From Ciona savignyi (Eukaryota > Chordata > Ascidiacea > Phlebobranchia > Cionidae), in NCBI GenBank assembly GCA_000149265.1, contig CH003423.1, positions 789,221 to 853,220 of the forward strand: 64,000 bases of DNA. The letters run 5' to 3'. Position 1 is the first letter of the stretch. Every line of letters begins with the position of its first letter. The translations under genes and the position numbers were made by a program. The notes below the pieces were generated by a model. It had not been told where the DNA came from, made no database searches, and saw nothing but the letters and a program-made list of their open reading frames with translations. Shown one piece after another: positions 35,621 to 47,900 of this stretch.

Positions 35621-38600
35621 ATGTGGAAATCTGTTGTACTTCTGGTTCTATTTATATTGCAGTTAACAAGCGCTGAAGAATGTAGTCATACTTCGCCGTG
35701 CACGCCTTTAAAAGGTGACTGTAGTCAGACTAACTTATTTTTATGTGCTAGCTTTGGTTTTATGGGTTTAATGTCGTTTTTTAATTTTTTCTTTACTATA
35801 TAAATTGGTTCAATTTATTCACTGAATGTTTTTAAATAAAACGTTTAATTATTTAATAAAGCGAAAATAACCACAGTATGCCGTCTTTGCAATGTTCATT
35901 TATTACTCTTAAGTAAAAATTAACCTAACCTAAACCATATAGGGAACTTTGTACAAGCTTTAAATTATCTGACGATAAGTGTATGAATCCATGTGGATAT
36001 CCCTGTATAGATATATTAAATAACGTATTCAGTCAGCCACCCATTAGAATACTTTAACTTAGATGTAGATTAATTAAACGGACGTGTAAGGAAAACAGTA
36101 ACATTACCACAACGCGTTTTAGGTGGTCAACCGTTTAAGAATCCGACTCAGATTTTCTCCGCTCGCCAGAACAACCACGTTCAGTTGACAGTTGATATCC
36201 ATGAAGTTACGATCGATTGGTTGACTGTGAAGAGACGTCTGTACAACGGCGAATTTCCGGGTCCAACTATATGGATACGACCAGGAGAAATTCTCAACGT
36301 CGAATTTGTAAGTTTGTAAAGGATAGCTCCTACAGATTACTGCGTTTACAAGTACATTGATGTCTGGTACTTTATTTCGATTTTGTAAGGCAAAAGCTTA
36401 AATATCACATGATATAACATTTTGCGAATTCCACAGACTCATCATGCGAATGGAATAACTTGTGTGTTCGTAGCAGAGGATTGGATAGGGGAGGATAGTT
36501 GTGTATATTCCCGTTTATAACATGGGCAATCATAAGATTAGTTTTCCCCCATAAACGTACAAAACCGCTTTTGTTGACCCTAAGAGACTCTTGTTGTTTT
36601 CTCAAAGACCACAGCGTTTCCATCTAACTGTATAGGCACGAAAAATGTTGACAAATCTGAGTTTTTTCGGCGCCGAGTAATAAACATACGTATCTATCTA
36701 TACATTCAATAAGCAAAGGCATACAAGCTTAGTCTCTATTAACATATAATTTGAAGCTAAAAATGAGAGAACCTACCTATACTATAGGTCAACAATCTAA
36801 AGACTCCAGACCCTCCGAAAACGGATGCTGGTTTTGGATATCCGAACACTACGAATCTTCATACCCACGGGCTGCATATTAGTGGAATGGTAAGCTATAT
36901 GAATGTATCATGATCCCAAGATACGATACCCTTCTTTTGTTACCACAGTCTCCTGGGGACAACCCTATGTACACAGTAGCACCCGGAGACGTCTACCAGT
37001 ATGAGTTCGAAGTACATCCAGATCAACAACCTGGTACATTCTGGTACCACCCACATTTTCACGGGAGCGTATTCTTTCAGGTAATCTTTTCACCAATGTT
37101 TTTTTTGCTGCAAAACACTGTAAAATTTTTGCATTTTATACCCTGCAGGTTCTCGGAGGCATGAAAGGTGCGCTACTTGTCGAAGATAGTCCATCTAGTC
37201 CACCTGAGCTAATGGAAGTCTCCTGCCCATTCAACTGCGAACACGATCTTCAGATTATGTTCATGCTCTTTCAGTATACCTCCGGCAGTAGCGCAGACTA
37301 TGCCAGCGTACAAAGGACTATCGGCGATTATGAAGGGTTCAGGTAATGACTCATTTGGTGCATCGTCGTGGAAACATTAAACCAGATCCACACACGCTTT
37401 GCGCAATGGCGGACAGGTGATAGTTTCTCATAAATTTTCGCGCAAATGTACGATGAATATAATTCCACACACTCAATCAATCAATTCAACAGTTATACCC
37501 AATTTAAGGACAATTAGACAAAAAGGTAAATTATCTTACATATCTACCAAAGATAAAATACTCGCTGTAGGATTTTAAGAAAAGTATTTTTAGGATTTCA
37601 AGGTTCTTGTATATTCTTGGGCAAGGCACTTACAGCGGACATTGCAAAAATTCAGTGAAGAGTGGATCGATGGGTTCTACTAAAATTAAAGAAACGTCTT
37701 AATCATACACAACACACTGCACAGTATAGCTTTGATAACCTGGCGGTGGGCGGGAGGTAATCTGGTGATTGTCCATAAAAATAAATCATGTCCTCTCCTA
37801 ATATTAGAGAGCATGTACAATGTACGAATTACAAAGAAGTCTATAAGTGATACAAATAAACGCAACATTGTGCAAATGTGTACACTTTCAGACAAAATGG
37901 AATTCAACTGGACAACTCACAGCAAACTTTAGAGGACTGGTTGGAAGATCCGGCTAATAATATAAAGTATATGCTGGTGAATGGTTTATTAAATCCAGTA
38001 TTGGAAATTCAACCTGGACAGATGAAAAGATTACGGTCAGTATTGCTGAATACGATTAAGAAGTGTATTGGAAAATTTAATACTTTGGAACATAATTTTT
38101 AACATATATCTTATGTATATGTATGAATCGTCTAAATACGTATTTATTTTGGCGTTCAGCCGTTGTGTAATATTCCACACTAATAAAATTTTTAAACAAA
38201 AAAATCCATTCTCGTTGTTATTTTTTCCAAGGACCGCTTCATAGATAATGACAAATTTTGTTGTTTTATGTTTTCTTTTTAAACATTACTGAGATAGACT
38301 TATTGTCCGTTTTCCTTCACTTGTTTGCCGTTGCAGACTTCTTAATTCCGGCGAGTTCTACACCCTTGCCGTTGAAATAGTGAATACCAATCCAGGCGGC
38401 CCTTCTTGCACGGTAAAAGAAATCGCAATGGATGGAATCTATCTCCCCCATCCTAGGGTGCCTAGATTAGGAAGGACTTATTTACCACCAGGATCTAGAG
38501 CTGATTGGTTGGTTGTTTGTCATCACGAAGGGACATTTGAGGTTGGTTCGATTTTACCAAGTTTATAAATTTAAGCTAGACTGTGCCGACCCAGTGTAAC

Positions 38601-41600
38601 CCCATGTCACCACCACTATTTGTACAACATTTTGTATGATTTATGTTACGCAAGCAGGGTCCGTAAACACAATTGTAATACTGTATGCCTGATTTTTATC
38701 GTTTAAACGCCTGTGTCACCAAGTCACAATTGTTTTAAAGTTCAGGTAAAGTGTGTATATTTGTATCAGATTCCTACTTAAAGACTAAGTTATCCAGGAA
38801 TTCTGAAAGTTTCAACCCCAGTATTAATTGTTATGGCTAGACTAAACTGATGAGTACCTGAGTTACCAAATAAACTTTTTTAGTGACATTTTTGTTTTAA
38901 CACCTTAATCGTCGAAATGCGTGAAACAAACGATGATGATTAGCCGATTTGAAGTTGTAGGTTAACGTGGAATGCTCTGCTAGGGAAACCTGCCTAAAAT
39001 TAGTTCGATTTTAAGTGCCGATTTAATAAAACTTTTTTTACAATATTAGACGGATTAAATAGTGTGTTTTAATTTTAAACGTCAATAAAAATATAACTAC
39101 TATGGAAGGATCCGAAAAAATACTCTTCGTCTTCCTACTATAGATGCGCTCTACATTTTATGACGAAGACAAGATGTCAATGGGATCAACAATAAGTTTT
39201 GATGGTCCGCTTATGACCCTTCAAGTCTCTGGTCAACTAATGCATTCCCGCTTTCCCCCACACCTCCCCCCACTTCCAAATTTCATACGAGATCTCCGCA
39301 ATGTGGCGCCAGAGGACATTGGAGGCAGATTTCAGTTTGAGCTCAATTCTAATTTAATGCTCGGAAGAGAAACATTTGCCGGGTCTTATTACCGGTATAT
39401 AACCAAATTGTTTTATTATAAATATTAAAGCATTATCTATACACAGTTCTATACACGAACTTAGTAATGTAAGTAATGTAATCGTTTAACTTTAAGCAAA
39501 AACCGATAACATAAGATTACGCTAGACATTGCCACATCCTTGAAACAAAGAAAAAACTTTCCAATAATAGTATTTTAACGGAATTGTGCGTCCTTATATT
39601 TTAAACCGACATTGGATGAGACAGTTATACGACCTTTTTAAGAATAATCGTTGTAAATACACCCGCTCAGGTACAAAGCTGAATTGAACACCGTGCAAGA
39701 ATGGTTCATTACGAACACCGACACAGTCTCCTCCCATCCGCTACATATTCATGTCAACTCATTTCAGGTCAATTTTGTATCTTTTGTATTTACATATTAA
39801 CGCATTTTTTTGAAATGGACAGAACGTCTATTTTATAACTTTCACTCGTTCTGTCATTGAAAATATTTTGCAGGTAATTAGTTACAACGCATATACGGGG
39901 CCATACAGTGGCGGGAATAGTGATGGATGGCGGTTATACGATCAAGCGACCGGCGAAACTTGTGTTTGGCAGTTCGATGGATATGACCGTGAGTATATAA
40001 CACGACATACCGCACCAAACCGTATATGCAACGTAACTTTATAGAATACGCATACTGTACAGATATACATATATAAATTATCAATCATTCAGCTACATCT
40101 TTGGAACTGGAAAATTAAATAAATAGAGTATATATATAACATAAAAAACACTATATACCATATTTAAAGTCGAAATAATGTAAATTTCATTGAAAAATCA
40201 TCTATTTAGAAAACCAGAATATTGAATATCGTTATATGGTTATCTTTTTCCAGGGTGTTGGAAACAAAGATAATTCCACAACAAAATTAGCTAGCTAGTC
40301 ATGTGTGTCCTAGGGCAACGCACAGCGGACATCGCCTAAACCCATAGCAGATAAATGAGTTCTACAAACTACGTCGAAATCATACACAACCCAAAGCAAT
40401 AGTTCCGGTATCCCGACGGCGCGAGTTGATCTGACGTTTTTCATGTGTTAACACCTCTTGCTTTTCCCATTTATGGGGATGAACATAAACATCCATCCTT
40501 TTTTAGGAACAGTTACTGTGATTTAGATATACTAGCAGCACCATTTTGGGTGTTCCTGTACTTGGACTTTTTCTTTGAAATGTATCCAATTGAGAGGCAA
40601 ATGTTTTACCTTTTCTTTTAGAGTAGATAATAATAATGTTATTATAAGAGTTTCGACATCAAAACTTCTTGATTTACAGCCGACCTTTACATTGAGAAAC
40701 CATCGGACCCGTATAAATACTTAGGCCATGAGCAAAACCAAGACTTAAGCCAGGAAGGAACGATTGCTTACGTTGAACCCGGTGGTTGGAGAGATACGTT
40801 TACCGTGCCACCAATGAGTAACGTCACGGTATACAAGGAATTTTGTTAAAAATTTGTTTAATCTATTTGTAGTCGTTCGTTATTCCTGTTTCAACTTTTT
40901 GTCAATTATTCCGGTCGCATAGCTATGTCGGTTAAATCGTCACCATTTCGGCGAAATGTTGTTGGATAGAAACCAGCAGCTATATGATTTAGTTGGTTGT
41001 TTAAGTACACATATAGCGAAGGCGCATGCAACTTGTGGATAAGATTAAAACAATTGCAGCATCTTAGTTATATATAATACATTGCAGGGGGTCGTTCAAC
41101 CAATTAAAGCTAGGAAATACACAGTTAACACCTTTATATAATACAAACTCTGTTCCACTATTACAAAAACTGTACAGTTAAACGAAAACAATCGAACGAA
41201 GCCCAGCATGACCCGCTTCCAACGGCAGCGACATTAGGGAATCATTTCCATTGCTGCTCAGTAAAACACCATCACTAAAGGGTACCACTTGTCAGATCCG
41301 GTCGCTCATGGAGATCAATTTATTTGCTTGTGCACCATATGTGATATAGATTCGAAAAGGACGGTCGTGTTGCCGAATGGTTACCGCGACAGATACATAT
41401 TAGCAATTTTAAATAAAAAAAAATTTGAGTGACGAACCCATCATGAGTACAAATTTTAGCCCGGTGAATAAATGATAAAAATTAGCTTTGGAAACTGGAC
41501 TGCGGAAAGTAATTTTACAAAAAAAAACAGAAAATAAATCATGCTAAACACGAATTCTCCTTACATACGATAATCATGCATAGTCCTTTGACTTGTTTTT

Positions 41601-42789
41601 GCTTAAGATTATAAAAAAATGAAACAATTTTTACGTCAGATTCGATTCGAAACTGACACCCTACACCGGGCTTGTGATCTCCCACTGTCATATTCTCAAC
41701 CACGAAGATAAGGGTATGATGCTCTCTGTGGAGATTGTGGAACAAGGTATTTATTTAATGATTGATTCAGCAACGGCGTATGAATTTACATTATCATTGG
41801 CAGTAATGCATTTAAAAAATTAATAGTGCGATTTTCAAAATATTTTTTTTGATTACAACTGAGTAATCTTTTGCAAATTACCATAATGTATGCAAACATT
41901 GATTTGCATATCTGGCACTGCCTTACACAACTTCGTAGACAAACAAAAGTATCTTGCCAATAATGCAAGATGTTAATTAATGGTGTAAGCGATCCACTAA
42001 ATTTGCATTATCACGGAAAGTAATGTTGTATTGCGGTTCACGTAACATTTTGAATAAAAATATGCGCCATTGTTTATAAATGACTATATACGAGATGGTG
42101 GTATACACAAAGTGATGTGCATACCTTGAACGTCCTTGTCAAACATTGTGGACACATACAGTATTCCGACAATAGTGCAACTAAAATCAAATTGGGATCA
42201 AAACCTTTTCGTGTGCATTCTGGAGGCGAATGTTCTTGGAAGTTGTCCGCCTGTGTGTATCCTTACGTACATTGGAATAGTGGCTAAAACGTCGCATTTT
42301 ACCGCAAAAGTTGTTACATCGAGAGGTTAATTTTTTTATCAATATACGAATGTCAACCTAACCCAGCATTGGACAAATGAAATAAACTAAAGCAGTAGCG
42401 GTATTTTAAATATATATAACGCACTTTAAGAGCTTCGACAACTAAAAGTTATTTGATGCTAACAGCAGTGTATCCCCGAACACACGTTTTCTTCCTAACG
42501 CTAAAACAGAAGAAAACCGTGTATAAATCACCCAGTGTATTTACCCTCCAGCCAAAGTAGAGACGGCATACATCCGTTTAAAGGGTGAATAAACGGCGCG
42601 CAGTATAGGAAAGCAAAGATCAAAGATTTTTATTCTCAAATAAAAATGAACTATTTTGAAGGGGAAAGTTTGGAGGCAAATCTTGACTCTGCTGGAGCTT
42701 ATCCGTGGTCATGTATGGACAACCCTGAACCTCTCGTGGCTTCCTCGCGCAAAACATCAAACGCATATCAGAAGGACCGATCCGGCTAG
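35621..42789 (+). CDS. Multicopper oxidase A, secreted, with a one-base frameshift in exon 12
   Basis: Exons: 35621-35714, 36123-36307, 36788-36889, 36949-37080, 37149-37342, 37892-38035, 38337-38541, 39144-39394, 39671-39767, 39874-39988, 40680-40828, 41640-41746, 42662-42789 (TAG). Signal peptide MWKSVVLLVLFILQLTSA, then CSHTSPCTPLK. Three cupredoxin domains expected (about 45-170, 170-350, 440-600). Copper ligands seen: HTHGLH (His118, His120), WYHPHFHG (His161, His163), HPLHIH (His458, 461, 463). The last motif HCHILNH....M is present but out of frame: an extra C in the CCC run at 41659-41661 shifts exon 12, giving TAA at 41709 and a 579-residue product without it. Without the insertion the gene would have 633 residues, exactly as MCO-B. 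Family: laccase/ascorbate oxidase, which oxidise substrates while reducing O2 to water; substrate unknown. The exon-13 acceptor (TTTTGAAG) lacks a pyrimidine tract, as in MCO-B. Confidence 0.9.
36477..36545 (-). repeat. SINE family 1 fragment in MCO-A intron 2
   Basis: GGATAGGGGAGGATA, then TATATTCCCGTTTATAACATGGGCAATC, the 3' end of family-1 copies on the minus strand. Confidence 0.45.
37608..37780 (+). repeat. SINE family 1 copy in MCO-A intron 5
   Basis: GGGCAAGGCACTTACAGCGG, GATGGGTTCTAC, ATTAAAGAAACGTCTTAATC, ATACACAACACACTGCA, AACCTGGCGGTGGGCGGG, TGGTGATTGTCCAT: body blocks of the family in plus order; the tRNA head is missing. Confidence 0.75.
38583..38720. repeat. Dispersed repeat, copy 2 (in MCO-A intron 7)
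   Basis: Same block order as 11905-12060: CACCACCACTATTTGTA, CATTTTGTATG, GCAGGGTCCGTAA, then TGTATGCCTG. Copies differ at many positions. Confidence 0.45.
40290..40505 (+). repeat. SINE family 1 copy in MCO-A intron 10
   Basis: AGCTAGCTAGTCATGTGTGTC, GGGCAACGCACAGCGG, CATCGCC, GAGTTCTACAAA, ATCATACACAACCCAAAG, TTCCGGTATCCCGACGG, then TTTTCCCATTTATGGGG and ATAAACATCCATCC. Confidence 0.7.
41360..41471 (+). repeat. SINE family 2 copy 2 in MCO-A intron 11
   Basis: GGTCGTGTTGCCGAATGGTT, GCGACAGATACATATTAGC, GACGAACCCATCATGAGTAC, TTTTAGCCCGGTGAATAAA; same order as 34165-34279. Confidence 0.7.
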
Positions 42790-44434
42790 GTATGTTGCCT
42801 ATTTGCAGTTTGCACGAAGATGCAAATAATATTCGTGGATTATGTGGAGTTTTGGTGATAGTTTGTAATAGTTTTAATTACATTTGTTTCAGAAACGATT
42901 GGAAATCGGTTCTTTCTGGCCACCTGCAGAAATGAGTAAATATGAGATTTTGTTAATAATTCCGCAACGAAAAATATAGACAAAGAGTAAAAATTGGTAT
43001 ATATATATCTAAGTAATATTTTTAGTACCTGGTATTGCTAATCTTAAGGTGTTTTTTTGTCTTATTGCGTATAAGTACTTGTTCAGGTTAACAATTATTG
43101 GTAACAATTACTGCAATATATTAAAGTATCGCATACCAATGACATATTTTTTTAGTCGTAGTTTTTAAATGTAAAGCATTTTAGAATTTCATCAGACAAT
43201 AGCAGTTTAATGTTACCTGGAAGAGCCGGTATATACTTCCGATTGCGGTTAAAACAGAGAGAGATGTTTTAAAATCAAAATCACAAAGCGGCACGCCTCT
43301 ATACACAGTTTAGTTTCTGGATGCGTCGGACCTTTTTTTCATCCATTTAAAAAGATGAGCTTTGGGAAGAAAGGATAATCTTAATTCCTGTATATATAAA
43401 AACGTAAAGGACATTATCACACTGCCAATCGCTAGATTACATTGCGATAACGTAGCGCTATACTCGCATGGGTGATCGTGTGGTTTAGTTTAAGGGTAAC
43501 CGGGCGTTTTGTTTAATCACATAATCGCGATACTTTTAAAGTCCAGTTTGTAGCTAAACAATAAAGGTTGTTTATGGTACCTTTTTACATCATGTATAAT
43601 GCGGTGAAATTTTGTTATTTTCCCGTTTTAGTCAGTTTTAAAGAAAGTAATGAGTTGTATTATTTCCAATGAGTTTGAATAATCTATCCATTCCTGGCTG
43701 ACGCAAGAGTATTTTCGTTAGGCACAGTTTTATACTATTGTCGTTTTTATATTTTACTGACGTTTTATTAACTACCCTCTTTATATTTCATGTTCTGGTT
43801 TATTTAGTTTTATTTGAATAAGCTTATATTAAACATTAGCCCAAATACTAACTTAATTTCACATTTTCAAACAAAAGCGGATATATTTACGGGATAAATC
43901 GGGCGTGCCACAAGATAGCATGGATTTCTTGTGGCTATTACCATTCTTCGGCAGCAATGTTAACGTTATTTAACATCAATATAACTGAGTTTCTTTACTG
44001 AGATTAGCTTGGGCACATTTTGTCATGCGGCCGCAAAATTAGTTACATAGGCTATACGACACAGCTATAATAGTTAGGTGGTGATATGTATGCAAACCCA
44101 AAGGAATAATGAAATACAGAATAAGTTTTCTAAAAAACTGAAGGCAAAAACACGGTTGAGTGCTGCTACGAGTGCCCTACTAACACCTCAGCCCCCAGAA
44201 GACCATTTCTGTTTCATCAAACAGTGCGGAGTCAAAATGCACCTTTCGCAGTCAGGAATTTAAAAAAATAACTGCATTGATTTATTTTATAAAGTGCAAT
44301 TTAAATATTCTTATTTAGCAAATGCAGTATATATACGTACATTTCACACACTTTTTGCGCGCTATATTAACAGATTCTTTTAACCAAACTAGATGAGGTC
44401 TATGGCCGTTAAGTTTCCTGCTGTGGGTTAGAAC

Positions 44435-44555
44435 CGTGAAGTAGGACAGGATAGGTACGTAACTGACTAGCTAGCGACCAGTTTCGCACCTGCAACCCTT
44501 CAGCTCAAGGGCGACGCACTTAACCACTAGACTAGTCTGTCGGACAAAGTAAAGT
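44435..44555 (-). repeat. SINE family 1, tRNA-head fragment
   Basis: GACAGGATAGG joined directly to GACTAGCTAGCGACCAG, CCTGCAACCCTTCAGCTC, GGGCGACGCACTTAACCAC and TAGACTAGTC, which is the head half on the minus strand; the middle of the element is deleted. Confidence 0.65.
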
Positions 44556-44890
44556 TAAATTCCTATTATCCTATTTACAGACGCCCACGTCACACATGTC
44601 GAATATTACCCAGACAAACGGTTAAATTCAATTCCATTTTTTGTATAGCCTTCACTTGTGCTAAAGAACTTCATCCATTTTGGCACATTGGAATGATACT
44701 ATAAGATTTTTTTGTTAATAGGAAAGTACACAATTTTGTTTTTAAATCACAGGAACAACCACTACAAATAATTCTTCTCAGTTTGGCCACACTTTTCGTT
44801 ATGAAATTAAAACCATAAACACAAATATACTTATGTTTGCAGAATGATAGAAATAACCTATATTTCCAAACGTTGAGATTCAGGAATATT

Positions 44891-44896
44891 TTTATT
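44891..44896 (-). terminator. Candidate poly(A) signal of MCO-B
   Basis: TTTATT on the plus strand reads AATAAA on the gene strand, 85 nt beyond the MCO-B stop. Confidence 0.5.
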
Positions 44897-44980
44897 TAAA
44901 CTTTCAAATAACTATCACCAAACTTAACACAATCCACGTATATCATTCATATTTCCATAAAAATTCCAAATGGGTTACAT

Positions 44981-47900
44981 CTAGTTAAAACGGCTCTTCT
45001 GTGAATCGTTTAATGTTTTGCGCGAGGAAGCCACGAGAGGTTCAGGGTTTTCCATACATGATCCCGGATACGCTCCACCAGAAGCAAGATTTGCGTCCAA
45101 GCTTTCTCCTTTCAATTATTTCCTGTTTAAATAATAGTAAACTAATTTTTGACCACTATTTTATAATAAGCATGTCTCTTAGCATAGTAAATTCCCTTAA
45201 ACGGTTGGTTGTGTCGATACTAGGCGTGGAAATCCAATTTGAATGATGTATTCACCGTTTTTTGATTGATCGCTTGTGAGGAAAACCCTCGTGTTCGAGA
45301 ATTAATAGCTATTATTGCAAGTAAACTAATTTCCAGTGACCTGTTGCCAAAGATATTGCAGTGTGTCTAATATAAAAGAGACGTTATTTTGCTTAAGGGT
45401 TTACTCGACGCCCGCTAAGTACTTTGCCCGGTGTATAAATGCGAAGCTCTGCCCACTTAGGCCTGGGCCAATTCCAAGAAATTGCTGTTCCAGGCCTCAT
45501 AGGGAAAAGTTTTCCGACTAGTCAGTTTGCATTATTGGCAAGATACTTTTGTGTGCCTACGAAGTTGTGTAAAAGGCAGTGCCAGGTATGCAAATCATGT
45601 TTCCATATCATATGGTAATTTGCAAAAGATCACTTGGTTTAAACCAAAAAATTATCTAGAAATTCGCACTATAATTTTTTTACAATTCATTACTGTCCAT
45701 GATAATGTAAATTCATAAGACGTTTGCCGAATCAATCAATAAATAAATACCTTGTTCTACAATCTCCACAGCAAGCATCATTCCCAAATCTTCGTGGTTG
45801 AGAATGTGACAATGGGCAACCACAAGCCCGGTGTAGCTGTCAGTCTTAAATCGAATCTGCAAAGAAAATCAAATATAATTGGATGGTTGTCTAAGTTTCA
45901 TCAAGAATTTATTCATGATTATTATCTAATAACTTGTAAGGGAACCCGTATATCGAGGGTTTTATTACTGCGGTCTTCATTTATCTCATGCATCAGCATT
46001 AATTGCCAAATCGATTTTAGTGTGTTGCATATTATATAGACGTTTTTTGTTTTAGTTTTAATAAAAGGTATTATTTGGCTATACGTGCACTAATCGGTCT
46101 GCTAAGGAGTAGATAGTCCACTACAACAACTGCTGTTTTCGATTCATTAACATTACGGATAAAAAGTGAATACCGTGACGTTGCTCATAGGTGGAACGGT
46201 AAACGTGTCTCTCCAATCACCAGGTTCAACGTAAGCAATCGTTCCTTCCTGGCTTAAGTCTTGGTTTTGCTCGTGGCCTAAGTATTTATACGGGTCCGAT
46301 GGTTTCTCAATATAAAGGTCGGCTGTAGAATAAGAGAATCGTTTTTCTGTTAAGGCATCCTTAGAACGACATTGATATGAAAATCCATAACAGCGAGGTT
46401 ACTTCGTTTTTGCATGAAGATACATACATGTATAAATCTTATACATAAACGAGTAGTTACCGAGAAATGCAAGAACGACCGAAATAACATCTATAGTCGG
46501 TGCATATATATGATTGGTTTATATTTTCGGAACTATTTGATTATTACACTTATGTATTGTTGGGTTGTGGGTTGTAACGAGTTGTATATACTCACGGTCA
46601 TATCCATCGAACTGCCAAACACAAGTTTCGCCGGTCGCTTGATCGTATAACCGCCATCCATCACTATTCCCCCCACTGTATGGCCCCGTATATGCGTTGT
46701 AACTAATTACCTGCAATAAATTAGTATTGTTTACAAGGAAAATAATAAAACCGATAGTTAGTTAGTGTTCGAAGAATAAGAATAATGTGTGTTATATAGA
46801 GATTTAAAATAAACTACAGAGTGTCAATCATAAGTAGTCCATTTCACTCTATCAATTTCGACAAAAAATATTAAATCAATTTCGACAAAAAATATTTATT
46901 CCTACCCTGTGTCTACCACTAAAATTTAAAATTGTCCACCGCAAGATCTGCCTAGCTAATATCACTAAAAGCTACAGGTGTTGCAAACTATGTATACGTC
47001 AACTATTTTAGTTTTGAAATATTATTGCAAATTTCCTATGGATAATCTCTAAAATAGTATTGCAAACTTATCTTGAATTTGTGTTTAAACTATTTTAAAA
47101 GTTCCGGGTCGATTGAAAAAGTATAAAAAATCGAACAAAAACAATATGTGTTCCTTTGTTTAAAATGGAAATTCGTAAAAACCTGAAAATAGTTGACATG
47201 AATATGTAGCGGATGGGAGGAGACTGTGTCGGTGTTGGTAATGAACCATTCTTGCACGGTGTTCAATTCAGCTTTGTACCTATAAAAAGGTGCATTTATA
47301 CCAATTAGTCTCAAAAAAGCTTATTTATTGTCGCATTCAATGCCGGATTAAAATGTAAGGACGCACAATTCGATTACAAGGTTTTGTCGGATCCTGTGTC
47401 TAATGTTAGAAGCATGCAGTGACAAGATACATACTGTTATCGAATCTAGGTTAAACTTACACGGTTACGTCACTATTTTTAACAATGTGATTTTTTAGAA
47501 ATATCAAGTTCTCTTAAAATACGTGCGTAGATATTGCTTAAATATTTTTGCTAAAACAATTTGGATATACCTATAATATGCCCCTGAGTATGATTCCCTT
47601 GCGAGCATCAAATTCGAATTGAGCTCTAACTGGAACCTGCCGCCAATTTCCTCTGGTGCTACATTGCGGAGATCTTGGAGGAAATCTGGCTTATGTGGGA
47701 GAGTAGGAGGAAAGCGGGAATTCGCTGGAGTACCATGGACTTTAAGTGTCATAAGCGGGCCATCAAAATTGATTGATTTTCCCAATGACATTTCGTCTTC
47801 ATCATAAAATGTAGAGCGCATCTATAGCAACAAGAGGACAATATAGTGAATTAATACTTGTATGCAAAACTAAATAATAAGTCCATTTATAGAGCAAACG

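Larger units (their letters stand above)
42790..44980. other. Convergent intergenic region between MCO-A and MCO-B
   Basis: Holds both 3' UTRs and a SINE piece at 44435-44555. An AATAAA near 43560 might serve MCO-A. I see no other gene; the small open frame near 44078-44263 has no family resemblance. Confidence 0.5.

Noticed and set aside
41786-41968. Frame MHYWQDTFVCLRSC, also found at 45527-45718
   Set aside because: Its repetition is explained by shared intron 12 sequence of the inverted MCO-A/B pair; the copies diverge by indels, so it is not under coding constraint.
44078-44263. 61-codon open frame between MCO-A and MCO-B
   Set aside because: No signal peptide, domain or splice context; lies in convergent 3' flanks.
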